Source: Lingula anatina
Taxonomy: Eukaryota > Brachiopoda > Lingulata > Lingulida > Lingulidae
Assembly (NCBI RefSeq): GCF_001039355.2
Contig: NW_019775472.1
Coordinates: 186,001-250,000, forward strand
Reading direction: 5' to 3'
DNA length: 64,000 bases
Both the position numbers and the translations under genes were made by a program. The stretch's first letter is position 1. Each line of letters opens with the position of its first letter. The notes below the pieces were generated by a model. It was not told where the DNA came from and searched no databases. It saw only the letters and a program-made list of their open reading frames with translations. This document shows positions 34,961-44,030 of this stretch, piece by piece.

Positions 34961-35900
34961 TGATTTGATATCAGAAAATTAAACTGCATGCTCCAGCACT
35001 CAAAATAATTTTTTTAGCCATCATTATTCAATTGTGCTTTCATGTGAACTACTAGGTCACCTGTACTTAAAAATCTGTACATTTACTACATTTTTTTTTT
35101 TAAATTTGGGTGAATGGGCCACTTCTTTCTGCACATCTTAGTTTGCTTTGCCTTGAATGAAGGATAGATGGCACCAGTTGCTCTCTGAAGCTCTGCAGTA
35201 GCAGAATCTGATATACTTTGTGCTTGCACCAATATTGCACAAGTTATTCATAATATTATTAATAATCAAATTTGATGATGCTTCAAAATGTGGCAACATT
35301 TTCTATGCAAACATTCAGTGGAGAGATGTTTTGTACGTGTTAATGTGCATGGATTGAAATGCTCCTTTGTATGTATATATACAAATAATTCCATTTCATT
35401 CATTCATTCATTAAAATATCAATTGCAAGAAATGTTATGTCTTCTTTTTTTGTGAATCCATGGTCATATTTGCTTAATCATAAGTAGGAATGCAATTTTA
35501 TCTAGACTACTTAAAGGGAGATTTGCAATTGAATTTGCACTAAATGACTTACCTCTAACATTTTAAAAACATAATAACTAAAATGAACTTTCAAAAAACA
35601 AAAAAGGGATTTACTTGACATTTAACCTGGAAGATAAAAGTTGGAAGAAGACCCTCCATTTTTGGCAATAGATGACTCACATTTATAATATGGTTTTCCA
35701 AAGGAATCTTCATATATAAATTTTCAAATATGAATGGATGGGAGTAAGTAGATATTGGTTAAATAGAAATGTATGTCTTAATTTGATCACCTTTTTAAAC
35801 AGAACGTTGTGCTCCTATAATATGAATTGAATTTCAGAATATACTTGTGATTTGGTGAAATAGACGTAACGTAAGGGGGAAACAAGCATCTTTTCCTTTT
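34961..35900. other. Convergent intergenic region between Cav2 and SIN1
   Basis: AT-rich, with no reading frame of note. It contains the 15-mer TGAAGGATAGATGGC at 35158-35172 that recurs at the other end of SIN1 (43085-43099), and a short (ATTC)n near 35398-35411. Confidence 0.5.
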
Positions 35901-36350
35901 AAAAGTATTTTATTAGGAATTCATTCACTTACAATTTTGTAACTGATCTTTTCTAGTTACATCTGGCAAAGTGACAAAAATCAGGAGTCTATACAATTCT
36001 TTACAGACTAAAAAAAAGTATGCTTAGAAACTAGCACATCATAATCTTTACAACTTGTGTCCCTTATAAATAACATTGCCCTTATGTTCCAGAAAGCACC
36101 ACATGTTCAGCACCTTGGATTACATTGGCTTTAGCAGAACCTGCATATAAAAATATTCACACAAAATGGAAGAGGAAAGTGCAAGGGACCTTACCACACC
36201 TTAATCCAATAATTATACTGTGAATAATTACAAAATTTACATTTATAGATTAAAAGATTAAAACATGACTGATACCTTATAATTGGCCCCTCTTCATTCC
36301 TGTTCAACTTTTTAAAAAATTCAGGAGTCATTTTCTGTTGGGACCATACG

Positions 36351-36356
36351 TTTATT
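36351..36356 (-). terminator. Polyadenylation signal AATAAA, SIN1
   Basis: First AATAAA on the minus strand after the SIN1 stop, about 0.8 kb downstream. An alternative lies at 35914-35909. Confidence 0.4.
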
Positions 36357-37041
36357 ACCGACCAGACTCTTCTTAACCCAGTATATCCTCTTAACTTACT
36401 TCCAGCAATGAGGGGAAATAAGGCAATCACGGTACTTGCCACAAATGCAAGTTTTTACAGCAGAAGTTAAAACTTGGGGTGGTGAGAGGTTGGGGCTGCA
36501 GAATTTGATACCTCCAACTTACATATACGACAGTTTACTAGAATCAAAGTCTCTAACTTGTTCATACCTAATCCTAACAGCCAAACAAATTTTGTTGAGT
36601 CAAACACTTACAACTGTATAAAACGACCTGAGGGGAGGTCTTTTTGCACTTCTTAGACAATTACCATGAGTTTTGGAGACTAAAGTGGACCACACCTCTA
36701 TTCAGAATATAAACAAGACGGAAATTCCTATAACCCTGAACAAAATTATGTTTGGGATATTTCTTACACTAAAATATCTTAAACACTACAAAGGAATTTT
36801 TCCAAATAAAAAGAGGACCCCCCATCCCCCAGAGAAGAACGGAAAATTCCAATGCATACCTATTCTTTGACCGATGATACTTGCTGTAAAGGTACAAGTG
36901 AACTGGCCGAGTCTCAGGGTTTGCTCCAAAATGACTAGCTTTTTCAGTAATATCATATCTACTCCTATCTCACAAACCATGTCAAATCCCAAGACAGCAT
37001 TATTTTTTCAACATTTGCTGAAACTGAATAACTACGCATAT

Positions 37042-37081
37042 GCATTCCAATGCATTTATGCGCATTCCAATGCATTTATGC
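37042..37081. repeat. 20-bp unit duplicated in tandem
   Basis: GCATTCCAATGCATTTATGC twice without mismatch, in the SIN1 3' UTR. Confidence 0.9.
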
Positions 37082-37163
37082 ATATTGCATTACATTAGTT
37101 AATAATGGGCTCAATAATTTTTTTAACTCAAGACCTATAACTAGGCAACTTTGACTTAACATA

Positions 37164-37384
37164 TCATGGACTGTACCAATGTGAATGAGAATATGGCAGG
37201 CGCTTGCTCTTGTTTAATTTGCGTTGCTTCATCGCCATGTATTCCTTGCGTACCAGGCTTGAGCGTAATTCCAGGATTGTGTTTATGTGCTGAATTATTT
37301 CATTGGCTTTGGCAGATTCTGCCTCGAAATCATGATGTTTTTGGTCCAAATTGCTCTTGTAGATCAAACGGAATGTAGACTTGC
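37164..37384 (-). CDS. MAPKAP1 (SIN1): SIN1 last coding exon (end of PH domain and basic tail)
   Basis: 221 nt including TGA. Encodes [37 protein letters not shown] and [15 protein letters not shown]. Acceptor atgtttcag. Confidence 0.95.
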
Positions 37385-40300
37385 CTGAAACATTGAATTT
37401 GTTCATAATGTTCAGAATGGGATGTCTCTGAAGTATTAAACAATATAACATATGTTATCTACCAGCAACAAAATAGTATTGAAAATGATGAAACATTGAT
37501 GCAAAGGCAAAAAACAAAGTATCAGAGTTATGCCTCAAGTTATAAACAACATTCACAAAGACTGTGTTAAGATAACACAGAGAAAATATTAATGCTACAT
37601 TTAATTTGTTTCAACCACAGAATTTTTCCATGATATAAATCTAAAAAATAGGAAAAACTGTCACTATGTTCTATCCTCATAAAACAAGCCACATGAATTC
37701 ATTGCACAGTTAAACAATTGTGCAGGTTTACCCTCTGACTCATGGTACAATGCTTGCTGACACATGAACGTTCTGAAAAAAATTAACCTTCAACACCACT
37801 GTTTAATCCCTTTCCCTTACTTTCCTTTATCCATTTTATAAATGTAAAACCTTTTTAAAAAATTGTTTTCTCACCAGTGGACTTTTCCTCAATCAGTTCA
37901 CAAGCAGCCACATCTTCTATGTTATAATTTGATGGTTTCTGTTTCTGAAACAGAGTCCTGGTAGAAGCCTTGCTGCTAACTGGATCAATCTCAATCTTGT
38001 CTCCAGATATACCTGGTGAATAATCCATTTAGTATGAAATAACTTTAAGTTTAAAATGCCCTATTGTACATCTACATAACCATGAAAAATACAAACATTG
38101 ACTTCTATTTCTAGAACCTTTTGCTTCATTTAATTAAGTAACAAACAGGGGCGAATTCAGGGGTATCTACTGACAGTCTTCCAAATTATCTTTGTTGATT
38201 CATCCTCCAATTCAAACTTGAAAATCTGACCGTCTTCCGGAAGACCCAGAAGACGGCCTAAATCCGCCCTTGACAAAATTAAATTCACTTTGCATTCTTT
38301 GAAAAAATAATGTTAACAAAAGATCCTATTTTCTTCCTCATGTATGTAATGTAATAAAACAATTCCATCTACAGAAATCTTCTTATGATTTGCACAACCT
38401 CACACAGTGTATATCTGCAAACCAATTATCACGCCAAAAATGTGCCTATCTATGTACTACACACAACTACATTATAACTGTACCTAGGTGTACTTCTGTA
38501 TTTCTCCCCAATTTGAGAGCCATGCTGACTCTATAGGACTTATACTGGTGGCTGGTGAGAGAGAACACGGCAGATGACGCATCAGCCGGAGCAGACAGCA
38601 TGTGCTGGTCACCTCGGGCACCTGGAAGTCACAGGACAAGTATTATCACTGATATAATTTGTCAGTCACAACATCATGGGATATTTCAAAAGGTTGTTAA
38701 GGAACTTATCTTTATACAGATAATTTGCTCATAGCACTAAAGCCATTATGACGAATATGTTGTTGTTGTTTTTCCAAGATATCATCAACAGAGATAATTC
38801 TAATTTACTCAATTTATTTTTCTATTAAATTGTTCATGATTTCAAGGTTTCATATTTAATAACATTTAGTGATGACAATCACTTACTTTAGAACATAAAA
38901 TATTTGAGAAATGGCTATGCTTGGCTTTATTTTTACCTATTTCATTATTACTGGACACATGTACACACTGTCATGACTATAAAATAAAATATCTGAAAGA
39001 ATCAACTCAACTGATAATTGAAAAACTGAAAATTAAATGCAAAATTTACAATTCTGAACACTGTTAACTTACTGTGTTCCCTAACCAAACAAAACTCCAA
39101 TGTCTCCATTGCACTAAGTGGACTGTCCAGGTCTATAGCAACCCCTGGTTCATTCTGCTTCTCCAGTAAGTATGAAAGACCTGTATGTATGCACAGTAAA
39201 AAAAATCTTTGCAAATTAAAAAATAATGTTTTTTTTCTTTAAAAAAATGAAGTAATATGTTTGTTACATGACACATTCAAGTCATATAGGGGCTACTGAC
39301 AAAATATTTTTAACATGGCTATAAAATTCAATTCACCTTGATATAAAACTTGAGTTTGAATGCAATTTAAAAAATAATAAGCCCATAATAATAATTTAAA
39401 GGAATAAGCCCATCCTAACTAATTTCTATCCTTCATCTCCTTTTACCTTTGGTATTTATCTTTCTCTTTTGCAGCACTTTTTCAAGTATTTCCTTCATTA
39501 AAATGGATTCTGACTCCACCTGAATCTTATTGAAACCTTTGGATGGCAAGTAGCTTAAATAAAATAAAATAAAAAGAAAATTTAGAAATAACATCCTATC
39601 CACTTTGACTTTGTCTTTAATGAGATGAGTAGAATTAAACACCAATGCAACTTATGTAATTTCATATTTCAAGAATACCAATTATTCATATTTTTACAAA
39701 TATTTGGGGGGTGTAACCATTTGGTTATAAACTAAAAAATCACCCAAAACTGCAGGTAACTTACATAGTAACTACAGGTGCAGCTTTGTTAATTTTGGCA
39801 ACAGCTTTCTCCTGGACCAGAGCAAGCTTAGAGAACCCAAACTTGGAGATAGGCTCCCTGATATCAAGACTTGGAAAATCATAATCCACTTCCCCATCAT
39901 CTTCTGCCATATAAAGACTATACAATTCCAGGTTTTTGCTGGAAAGAAAGAGACATTTTAATTAAAGGGAATTTCAAAAAAACAAGATCAGCAGAAATGC
40001 CACTCAACAAATAAGTTTAGGTAATACTATATAACCTACACATGTGTAGTTCTGTTTACTTATCCAAACTTTGAACCTAAACTTATATTTTATGATATAT
40101 GTGTTTATGTTGAATTTAAAGGTATGTGTTACACTATGTCTTTTACTAAAGAAACCGACTGGAATTCAATCTAAAATTCAAGCTATGTATACTTTCCCAT
40201 CAAAGCAGTCTAAAGAAATTTAAGCTGTTCACCTGAGTGCTGGCTTACGACCCTCATTGGTATACTGCCAGCAAATCAGACCAATCAAATCCTGAACTTT

Positions 40301-41835
40301 GGCTGTTGCTATGGTGACAACCAGCATAGGATATGGTCTTTCTTCATCGGATACCATAGTAAGAAAAATATCAATAGCCTTTGTTGCTACACCTGAGTGG
40401 GCCTGAAGAAGAGCATACAATCTACCATTTTATCTGAGCAACAATGCCTGTTTTTTCACAATACTAAACACCCAATAAATGAAAGCCTGCCTCAATCAAA
40501 CCAAAACTACCAAATTCTAATCATCAAAGGGCATCTGCAATGTACCATGTATCATGTTCACATGAGAATGATGTCAAACTAATCCTAATCAAAGCTAGGC
40601 AGTTTTCATTTAAACCATTTACAAACTAACTTGAGGGAACATATGGTTTGATTGCAGTCACTTAATACGTGCTAGGTGATTTTGGTTGGAAACATGATAT
40701 TAGGCTGGAATAGTAATTTATAGAGAAACTTCAGGAATGAGGGACTATAGACTACTAAAATGTCTGGTGAAGTCACAGGCTGTTGGTGAAGTTTATTCTA
40801 TCTTTGGCCTTAGATAGCTCTGTATGAGATCAAGACCACTGACATTACCCTGTGACCTCACATGTTCATACTGGAAGTATAAGTTTTTAAAATAAAACCA
40901 AGTCATCTTCAATCTGTGTTTGAGTGAGTCAATATAATCTGGACTAATTCAGATGTTTTCCATTCAAGCCTAAGATGAAAACCTTCCCACCTTTCCATCA
41001 AACTTAGCATAATCATGAAATAGGTTGTTTGGAATGCCTGAAGATTTTTCCAGTCTACGAGAAAGAGCGGAGGTTGAACGAACTCGAGTCTCTGCCTTGT
41101 CAGTATCTTTCTTCCCAAAGTCAACTTTCTCAAACAAGTGACCAAGTTCTTCCACTAAATAAAAATGATAGATCTGTCAAAGTGAAATGATATATGATTT
41201 CGATAACCATATGATCTATAGAAAAATAAGTTTAACGTTTTTGTATTTATTAATGTGCAATGTGTGGCAATTTACTGTCACAAAAAGAAAAGAATCTGTT
41301 TCATAAAAACTTGTCTGAACAGAGTTATAAGACACTTTCTGTTTTCAAAACTTCAGATAACAAGTTGCACAGAAATATGTAAACTTCAACACTGCCATTA
41401 ATATTCCAGTACCAACAATTGGCATGGGAAAGAAATTATGCACAAATCTATAAAGCAACAATTTATCCTAACATAAAGAACATGGGGATTACAATGCTTC
41501 AATAGCCCTCCTCAAGAAAAATTCATTTTGGAGGGCAAATCCTCAGAATTTGAATAATTAATTTTGACCATGTTGGCAGTTTGCAACTGTATATTTATAG
41601 ATTTTGCAAAAGAAAAAAGCTAGCTCTTCAAGGTTCCTTATGCCTTACCGTTATACTCTTGACCTTCTTTCCATTGGACATGTTTTATCCTACTCTGTCT
41701 CTGTTTCTGCACTTTGATTCTCTCCAATCTCTGAGCTGTGTTAGACCGTCTCCGATGTGCACCTGTTGTAGAACATTTACAATCTATTAAAATGACAAAA
41801 TATAATACATGCACCTATGCACGCATGCATGCACG

Positions 41836-41923
<88 letters not shown>

Positions 41924-42658
41924 AATAGGTTCTATTACATAACAAATGGTTGTTTTTTAAAAGAGGAATTCTGAAATATAATTTTGGCCACCAGACAAGA
42001 CTCCTCTATTTCTTCAGCTTACCAATGTCCATATCTGACACAATGTCATAGGAAGTTGAGACCTCGGAGTCAGAGCCATCTGTGCTGCAACCACTGTCAT
42101 ACTGAGCTGGTAAAGTCCTAGAAAATAATCATTTATTCCTGTGGTCTTCTTTGGGTTAAGAAGAATAACAAATGCCAGTGCCAATTATTCAGCAATAATG
42201 AAAGTCATATACCAAATGTCTTTTGTCATTAACAATACAGTGCAGTGATCAAAAAGTAGGGCTGATTGAAAATATGCAAATATGAAAACCTAGGTGTTCT
42301 AATAGTAAATCTGATAAATATGAAAACTTCTGATCAACAGCAGACTATAATGCTGCATAAGTTCTCTATCCACACATTATTCAAACCAGTTTATTTGTTG
42401 TATGCAAATATGGCATCATCTTAAGTGTAATTTTCAATAACAACATTGACAAACTGCTGTCCAGCAAACTACTTTCATAGCCAACAGCTCAACTACTCAC
42501 CTGTGTTTGCTATAACCATCTGATATTCTTTTCTCCTTTGGTTTATCTGGGTACTCCTCATTCTCTATGACTATTTCACAAATCCCAGTATCATCACTGG
42601 TGATGTAGGAATTCCTCAAATGTGTGATTATAAAGTTCACATCATCAAATAATGCCAT
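37164..42658 (-). CDS. MAPKAP1 (SIN1): SIN1 / MAPKAP1, target of rapamycin complex 2 subunit (complete, 11 coding exons)
   Basis: SIN1 is an essential TORC2 subunit that recruits AGC kinase substrates such as Akt and SGK. Spliced exons on the minus strand: 42660-42501 (ATG at 42658-42656), 42117-42023, 41762-41649, 41154-40991, 40402-40233, 39938-39765, 39553-39447, 39180-39073, 38621-38484, 38012-37875, 37384-37164 (TGA at 37166-37164). All junctions are GT-AG and phase compatible; the total is 1587 nt, i.e. 528 residues, close to the 522 of human SIN1. Visible conserved blocks: N-terminal [13 protein letters not shown] (about residues 19-31), [12 protein letters not shown] (about 88-99), CRIM domain with [24 protein letters not shown] and AEDDGEVD (about 170-290), Ras-binding region (about 290-365), and PH domain (about 390-495). 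It converges on Cav2 and is head to head with Pbx. Confidence 0.96.
37875..38012 (-). CDS. MAPKAP1 (SIN1): SIN1 exon 10 (PH domain)
   Basis: 138 nt, phase 1-1. Encodes [18 protein letters not shown] and [20 protein letters not shown]. Donor gtgaga. Confidence 0.94.
38146..38272. mobile_element. hAT-like MITE in a SIN1 intron
   Basis: 127 bp with terminal inverted repeats: CAGGGGCGAATTCAGG at the left end; the right end read on the other strand is CAAGGGCGGATTTAGG (12 of 16 identical). ACAAA flanks both sides (38141-38145 and 38273-38277), a possible shortened target duplication. Internal palindrome GTCTTCCGGAAGAC. No coding capacity. CAGGGGCGG ends are typical of hAT-class miniature elements. 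Confidence 0.7.
38484..38621 (-). CDS. MAPKAP1 (SIN1): SIN1 exon 9 (linker and start of PH domain)
   Basis: 138 nt, phase 1-1. Encodes [20 protein letters not shown] then [13 protein letters not shown]. Confidence 0.92.
   Translation of the reverse strand: MPEVTSTCCLLRLMRHLPCSLSPATSISPIESAWLSNWGEIQKYT
39073..39180 (-). CDS. MAPKAP1 (SIN1): SIN1 exon 8 (Ras-binding region)
   Basis: 108 nt, phase 1-1. Encodes [20 protein letters not shown] and [10 protein letters not shown]. Donor gtaagt. Confidence 0.94.
39447..39553 (-). CDS. MAPKAP1 (SIN1): SIN1 exon 7 (start of Ras-binding region)
   Basis: 107 nt, phase 2 to 1, acceptor tatttaag. Encodes [20 protein letters not shown]. Confidence 0.9.
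39765..39938 (-). CDS. MAPKAP1 (SIN1): SIN1 exon 6 (CRIM acidic loop)
   Basis: 174 nt, phase 2-2. Encodes [20 protein letters not shown] and [12 protein letters not shown]. The acidic AEDDGEVD loop is the substrate-recruitment element of CRIM. Donor gtaagt. Confidence 0.95.
40233..40402 (-). CDS. MAPKAP1 (SIN1): SIN1 exon 5 (CRIM core)
   Basis: 170 nt, phase 0 to 2. Encodes [20 protein letters not shown] then [14 protein letters not shown], the ubiquitin-like CRIM core that binds AGC kinases. Confidence 0.96.
40991..41154 (-). CDS. MAPKAP1 (SIN1): SIN1 exon 4 (start of CRIM)
   Basis: 164 nt, phase 1 to 0. Encodes [15 protein letters not shown], then [20 protein letters not shown] and HDYAKFDGK, where the CRIM domain begins. 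Donor gtggga. Confidence 0.93.
41649..41762 (-). CDS. MAPKAP1 (SIN1): SIN1 exon 3 ([12 protein letters not shown])
   Basis: 114 nt, phase 1-1. Encodes [20 protein letters not shown], then [21 protein letters not shown] is diagnostic for SIN1. Confidence 0.95.
41839..41919. repeat. (CA)n microsatellite
   Basis: About 40 CA units in the intron before SIN1 exon 3 on the minus strand. Confidence 0.95.
42023..42117 (-). CDS. MAPKAP1 (SIN1): SIN1 exon 2 (acidic/Ser region)
   Basis: 95 nt, phase 2 to 1. Encodes [19 protein letters not shown] then YDIVSDMDI. Donor gtaagc. Confidence 0.9.
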
Positions 42659-42660
42659 AC
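42501..42660 (-). CDS. MAPKAP1 (SIN1): SIN1 exon with start codon
   Basis: Acceptor ttttgcag; ATG at 42658-42656, two bases into the exon, so the 5' UTR is split. Encodes [20 protein letters not shown] followed by SDDTGICE, matching the conserved SIN1 N-terminus. Donor gtgagt. Confidence 0.94.
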
Positions 42661-42704
42661 CTGCAAAAACAAATGGTAAAAAATCTATTCAAATTTCAAG
42701 ATTT

Positions 42705-42795
42705 GATAGTTACTGATTACTAAGTAACTATCAAATCTTGATAGTTACTTAGTAATCAGTAACTATCAAATCTTGATAGTTACTGATTACTAAGT
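42705..42795. repeat. 35-bp tandem palindromic repeat with alternating core orientation
   Basis: Three units of period 35. Each has arms GATAGTTACT and AGTAACTATC around an 8-bp core and is followed by AAATCTT. The core reads GATTACTA in units 1 and 3 and its exact reverse complement TAGTAATC in unit 2. The third unit stops after AGT. It lies just upstream of the first SIN1 coding exon, in the 5' intron. Confidence 0.95.
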
Positions 42796-43589
42796 GAGCA
42801 GCTCGTAACAAATGTGCAAATTATGAAATTATCACATGTACTGTAACTCAGTCAACAACATTAAAACTTGGTAAAAGCGATCATGGGTGTACATGCATGT
42901 ACCTAGCAATTTAATGGAAATATGACAGATAATTATTTTTTACAATATTAAAAAGTACAAGCCTATATAAGACTTGGTTTATCTGTAGTCTCACCTCGGA
43001 AAGAACAGACCTCTGTCTTTTCTCATTGTTATTAAATCAACATAATAAACAACACCAACATCCCAGCTGAATTTCCTCGTGAAGTGAAGGATAGATGGCG
43101 CTTGAAACAGGCTCTACCTGACCCAAGACTCCCAGATACAAAAATGTACCGTTACCGTGCAGCTTGTAGAGTGCTGTTCTTCAAAAGACAGGATTTGCTG
43201 ATTATTATTACTTGATATAATCAGGGAAAATTTTCAATACACGCTAAAATTAGTTTTGGTTCACTCTGATATACTTAATCATGAATTCCTTGTTAGCGTT
43301 AACGTTGATGAAACGATTGATCATGGATTTTTTCATTTATCGTTCACTCTTCTCAGGAAAAGCTTTAACAACATAATGGTAGTTATTGGTGAAAAGTTGA
43401 ATGTTTTTCAGTTGATGTTCTTTTTAATCCCTAAACGAGTTCGTTCAAACGGGTTAAATTTCCTTCCAAATTTGTTCGCGTCCTGTTTATCCCCGCAGGT
43501 GCCCGCCCTTTTAAAGGAAAGGTTCAATTGGTTGAATGACATATATCCATGTTACGCGTTATGCTATTGGCTTATAGAAAACATAATGG

Positions 43590-43604
43590 TCACCAGATGG
43601 CGGC
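43590..43604 (+). promoter_or_regulatory. CTCF-like motif (14 of 15 to the animal consensus)
   Basis: TCACCAGATGGCGGC compared with CCASYAGRKGGCRSY differs only at the first base. The AGATGGCGGC part also resembles a YY1 site, so YY1 is the main alternative. Confidence 0.45.
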
Positions 43605-43854
43605 ATGTTCGGCTTACTGATGAGATGCAAGAGTTGTGAAGATATCGAATGTTGTGGCCACAAAGTGATAATCAAATCTGGCCATTTCTGATAGCGTGAG
43701 CAACTTGATTGCGCCTCCAGGTACCGCTAAAGATTTGCAAAACTGCACGGATTTGTCTAGAATAATCGATTAGGTTCAAAGAGGTTAGACTCTCGTGCAA
43801 AGCACGTTGTTTTTGAGGGGACTTCTCGCGTTCCAAGAGAGACAACATCACAAC

Positions 43855-44030
43855 ATGGATGAACAAAGAATGATGGGGATGCTGTCTCAGGCCGGCTACG
43901 GGATGCAGGGAGGACCTGTAGACGGTGTTGGTGACCCAGGAGTACAGGAAGGAAGAAAACAAGATATTGGAGATATTTTACAACAAATCATGACCATCAC
44001 CGATCAGAGTTTGGATGAAGCACAAGCTAG
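43855..44030 (+). CDS. Pbx (exd): Pbx exon 1
   Basis: 176 nt from ATG, ending phase 2 before gtaatt. The reading frame stays open upstream to 43795, but the only upstream candidate is a GTG. The ATG at 43855 gives the MDEQ start seen in Pbx proteins and is preferred. Confidence 0.95.

Larger units (their letters stand above)
35909..37163 (-). other. SIN1 3' untranslated region (end estimated)
   Basis: Non-coding after the TGA. Minus-strand AATAAA occurs at 36356-36351 and 35914-35909; either could end the transcript. It includes a perfect tandem duplication of a 20-bp unit at 37042-37081. Confidence 0.5.
42659..43854. promoter_or_regulatory. Head-to-head SIN1/Pbx intergenic region, putative divergent promoter
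   Basis: The start codons of SIN1 (-) and Pbx (+) are 1196 bp apart. A minus-strand donor (CCGAG then gtgaga) at 42995 suggests a SIN1 5' UTR exon extending upwards from there. 43400-43620 is richer in CpG than the rest of the window. CTCF-like motifs lie at 43590-43604 and around 43094-43103. No TATA box stands out. Confidence 0.6.

Noticed and set aside
41738-41974. His-Thr repeat protein
   Set aside because: Translation of the (CA)n microsatellite in a SIN1 intron.
43256-43639. 127-codon open frame on the + strand in the SIN1-Pbx promoter region
   Set aside because: It begins at a TTG, matches no family I recognise, has no coding-like composition and lies in the presumed promoter/5' UTR. 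It is probably a chance frame.
43795-43854. N-terminal extension of Pbx by 20 codons
   Set aside because: In frame but with no ATG, and Pbx proteins start at the MDEQ-type ATG at 43855.
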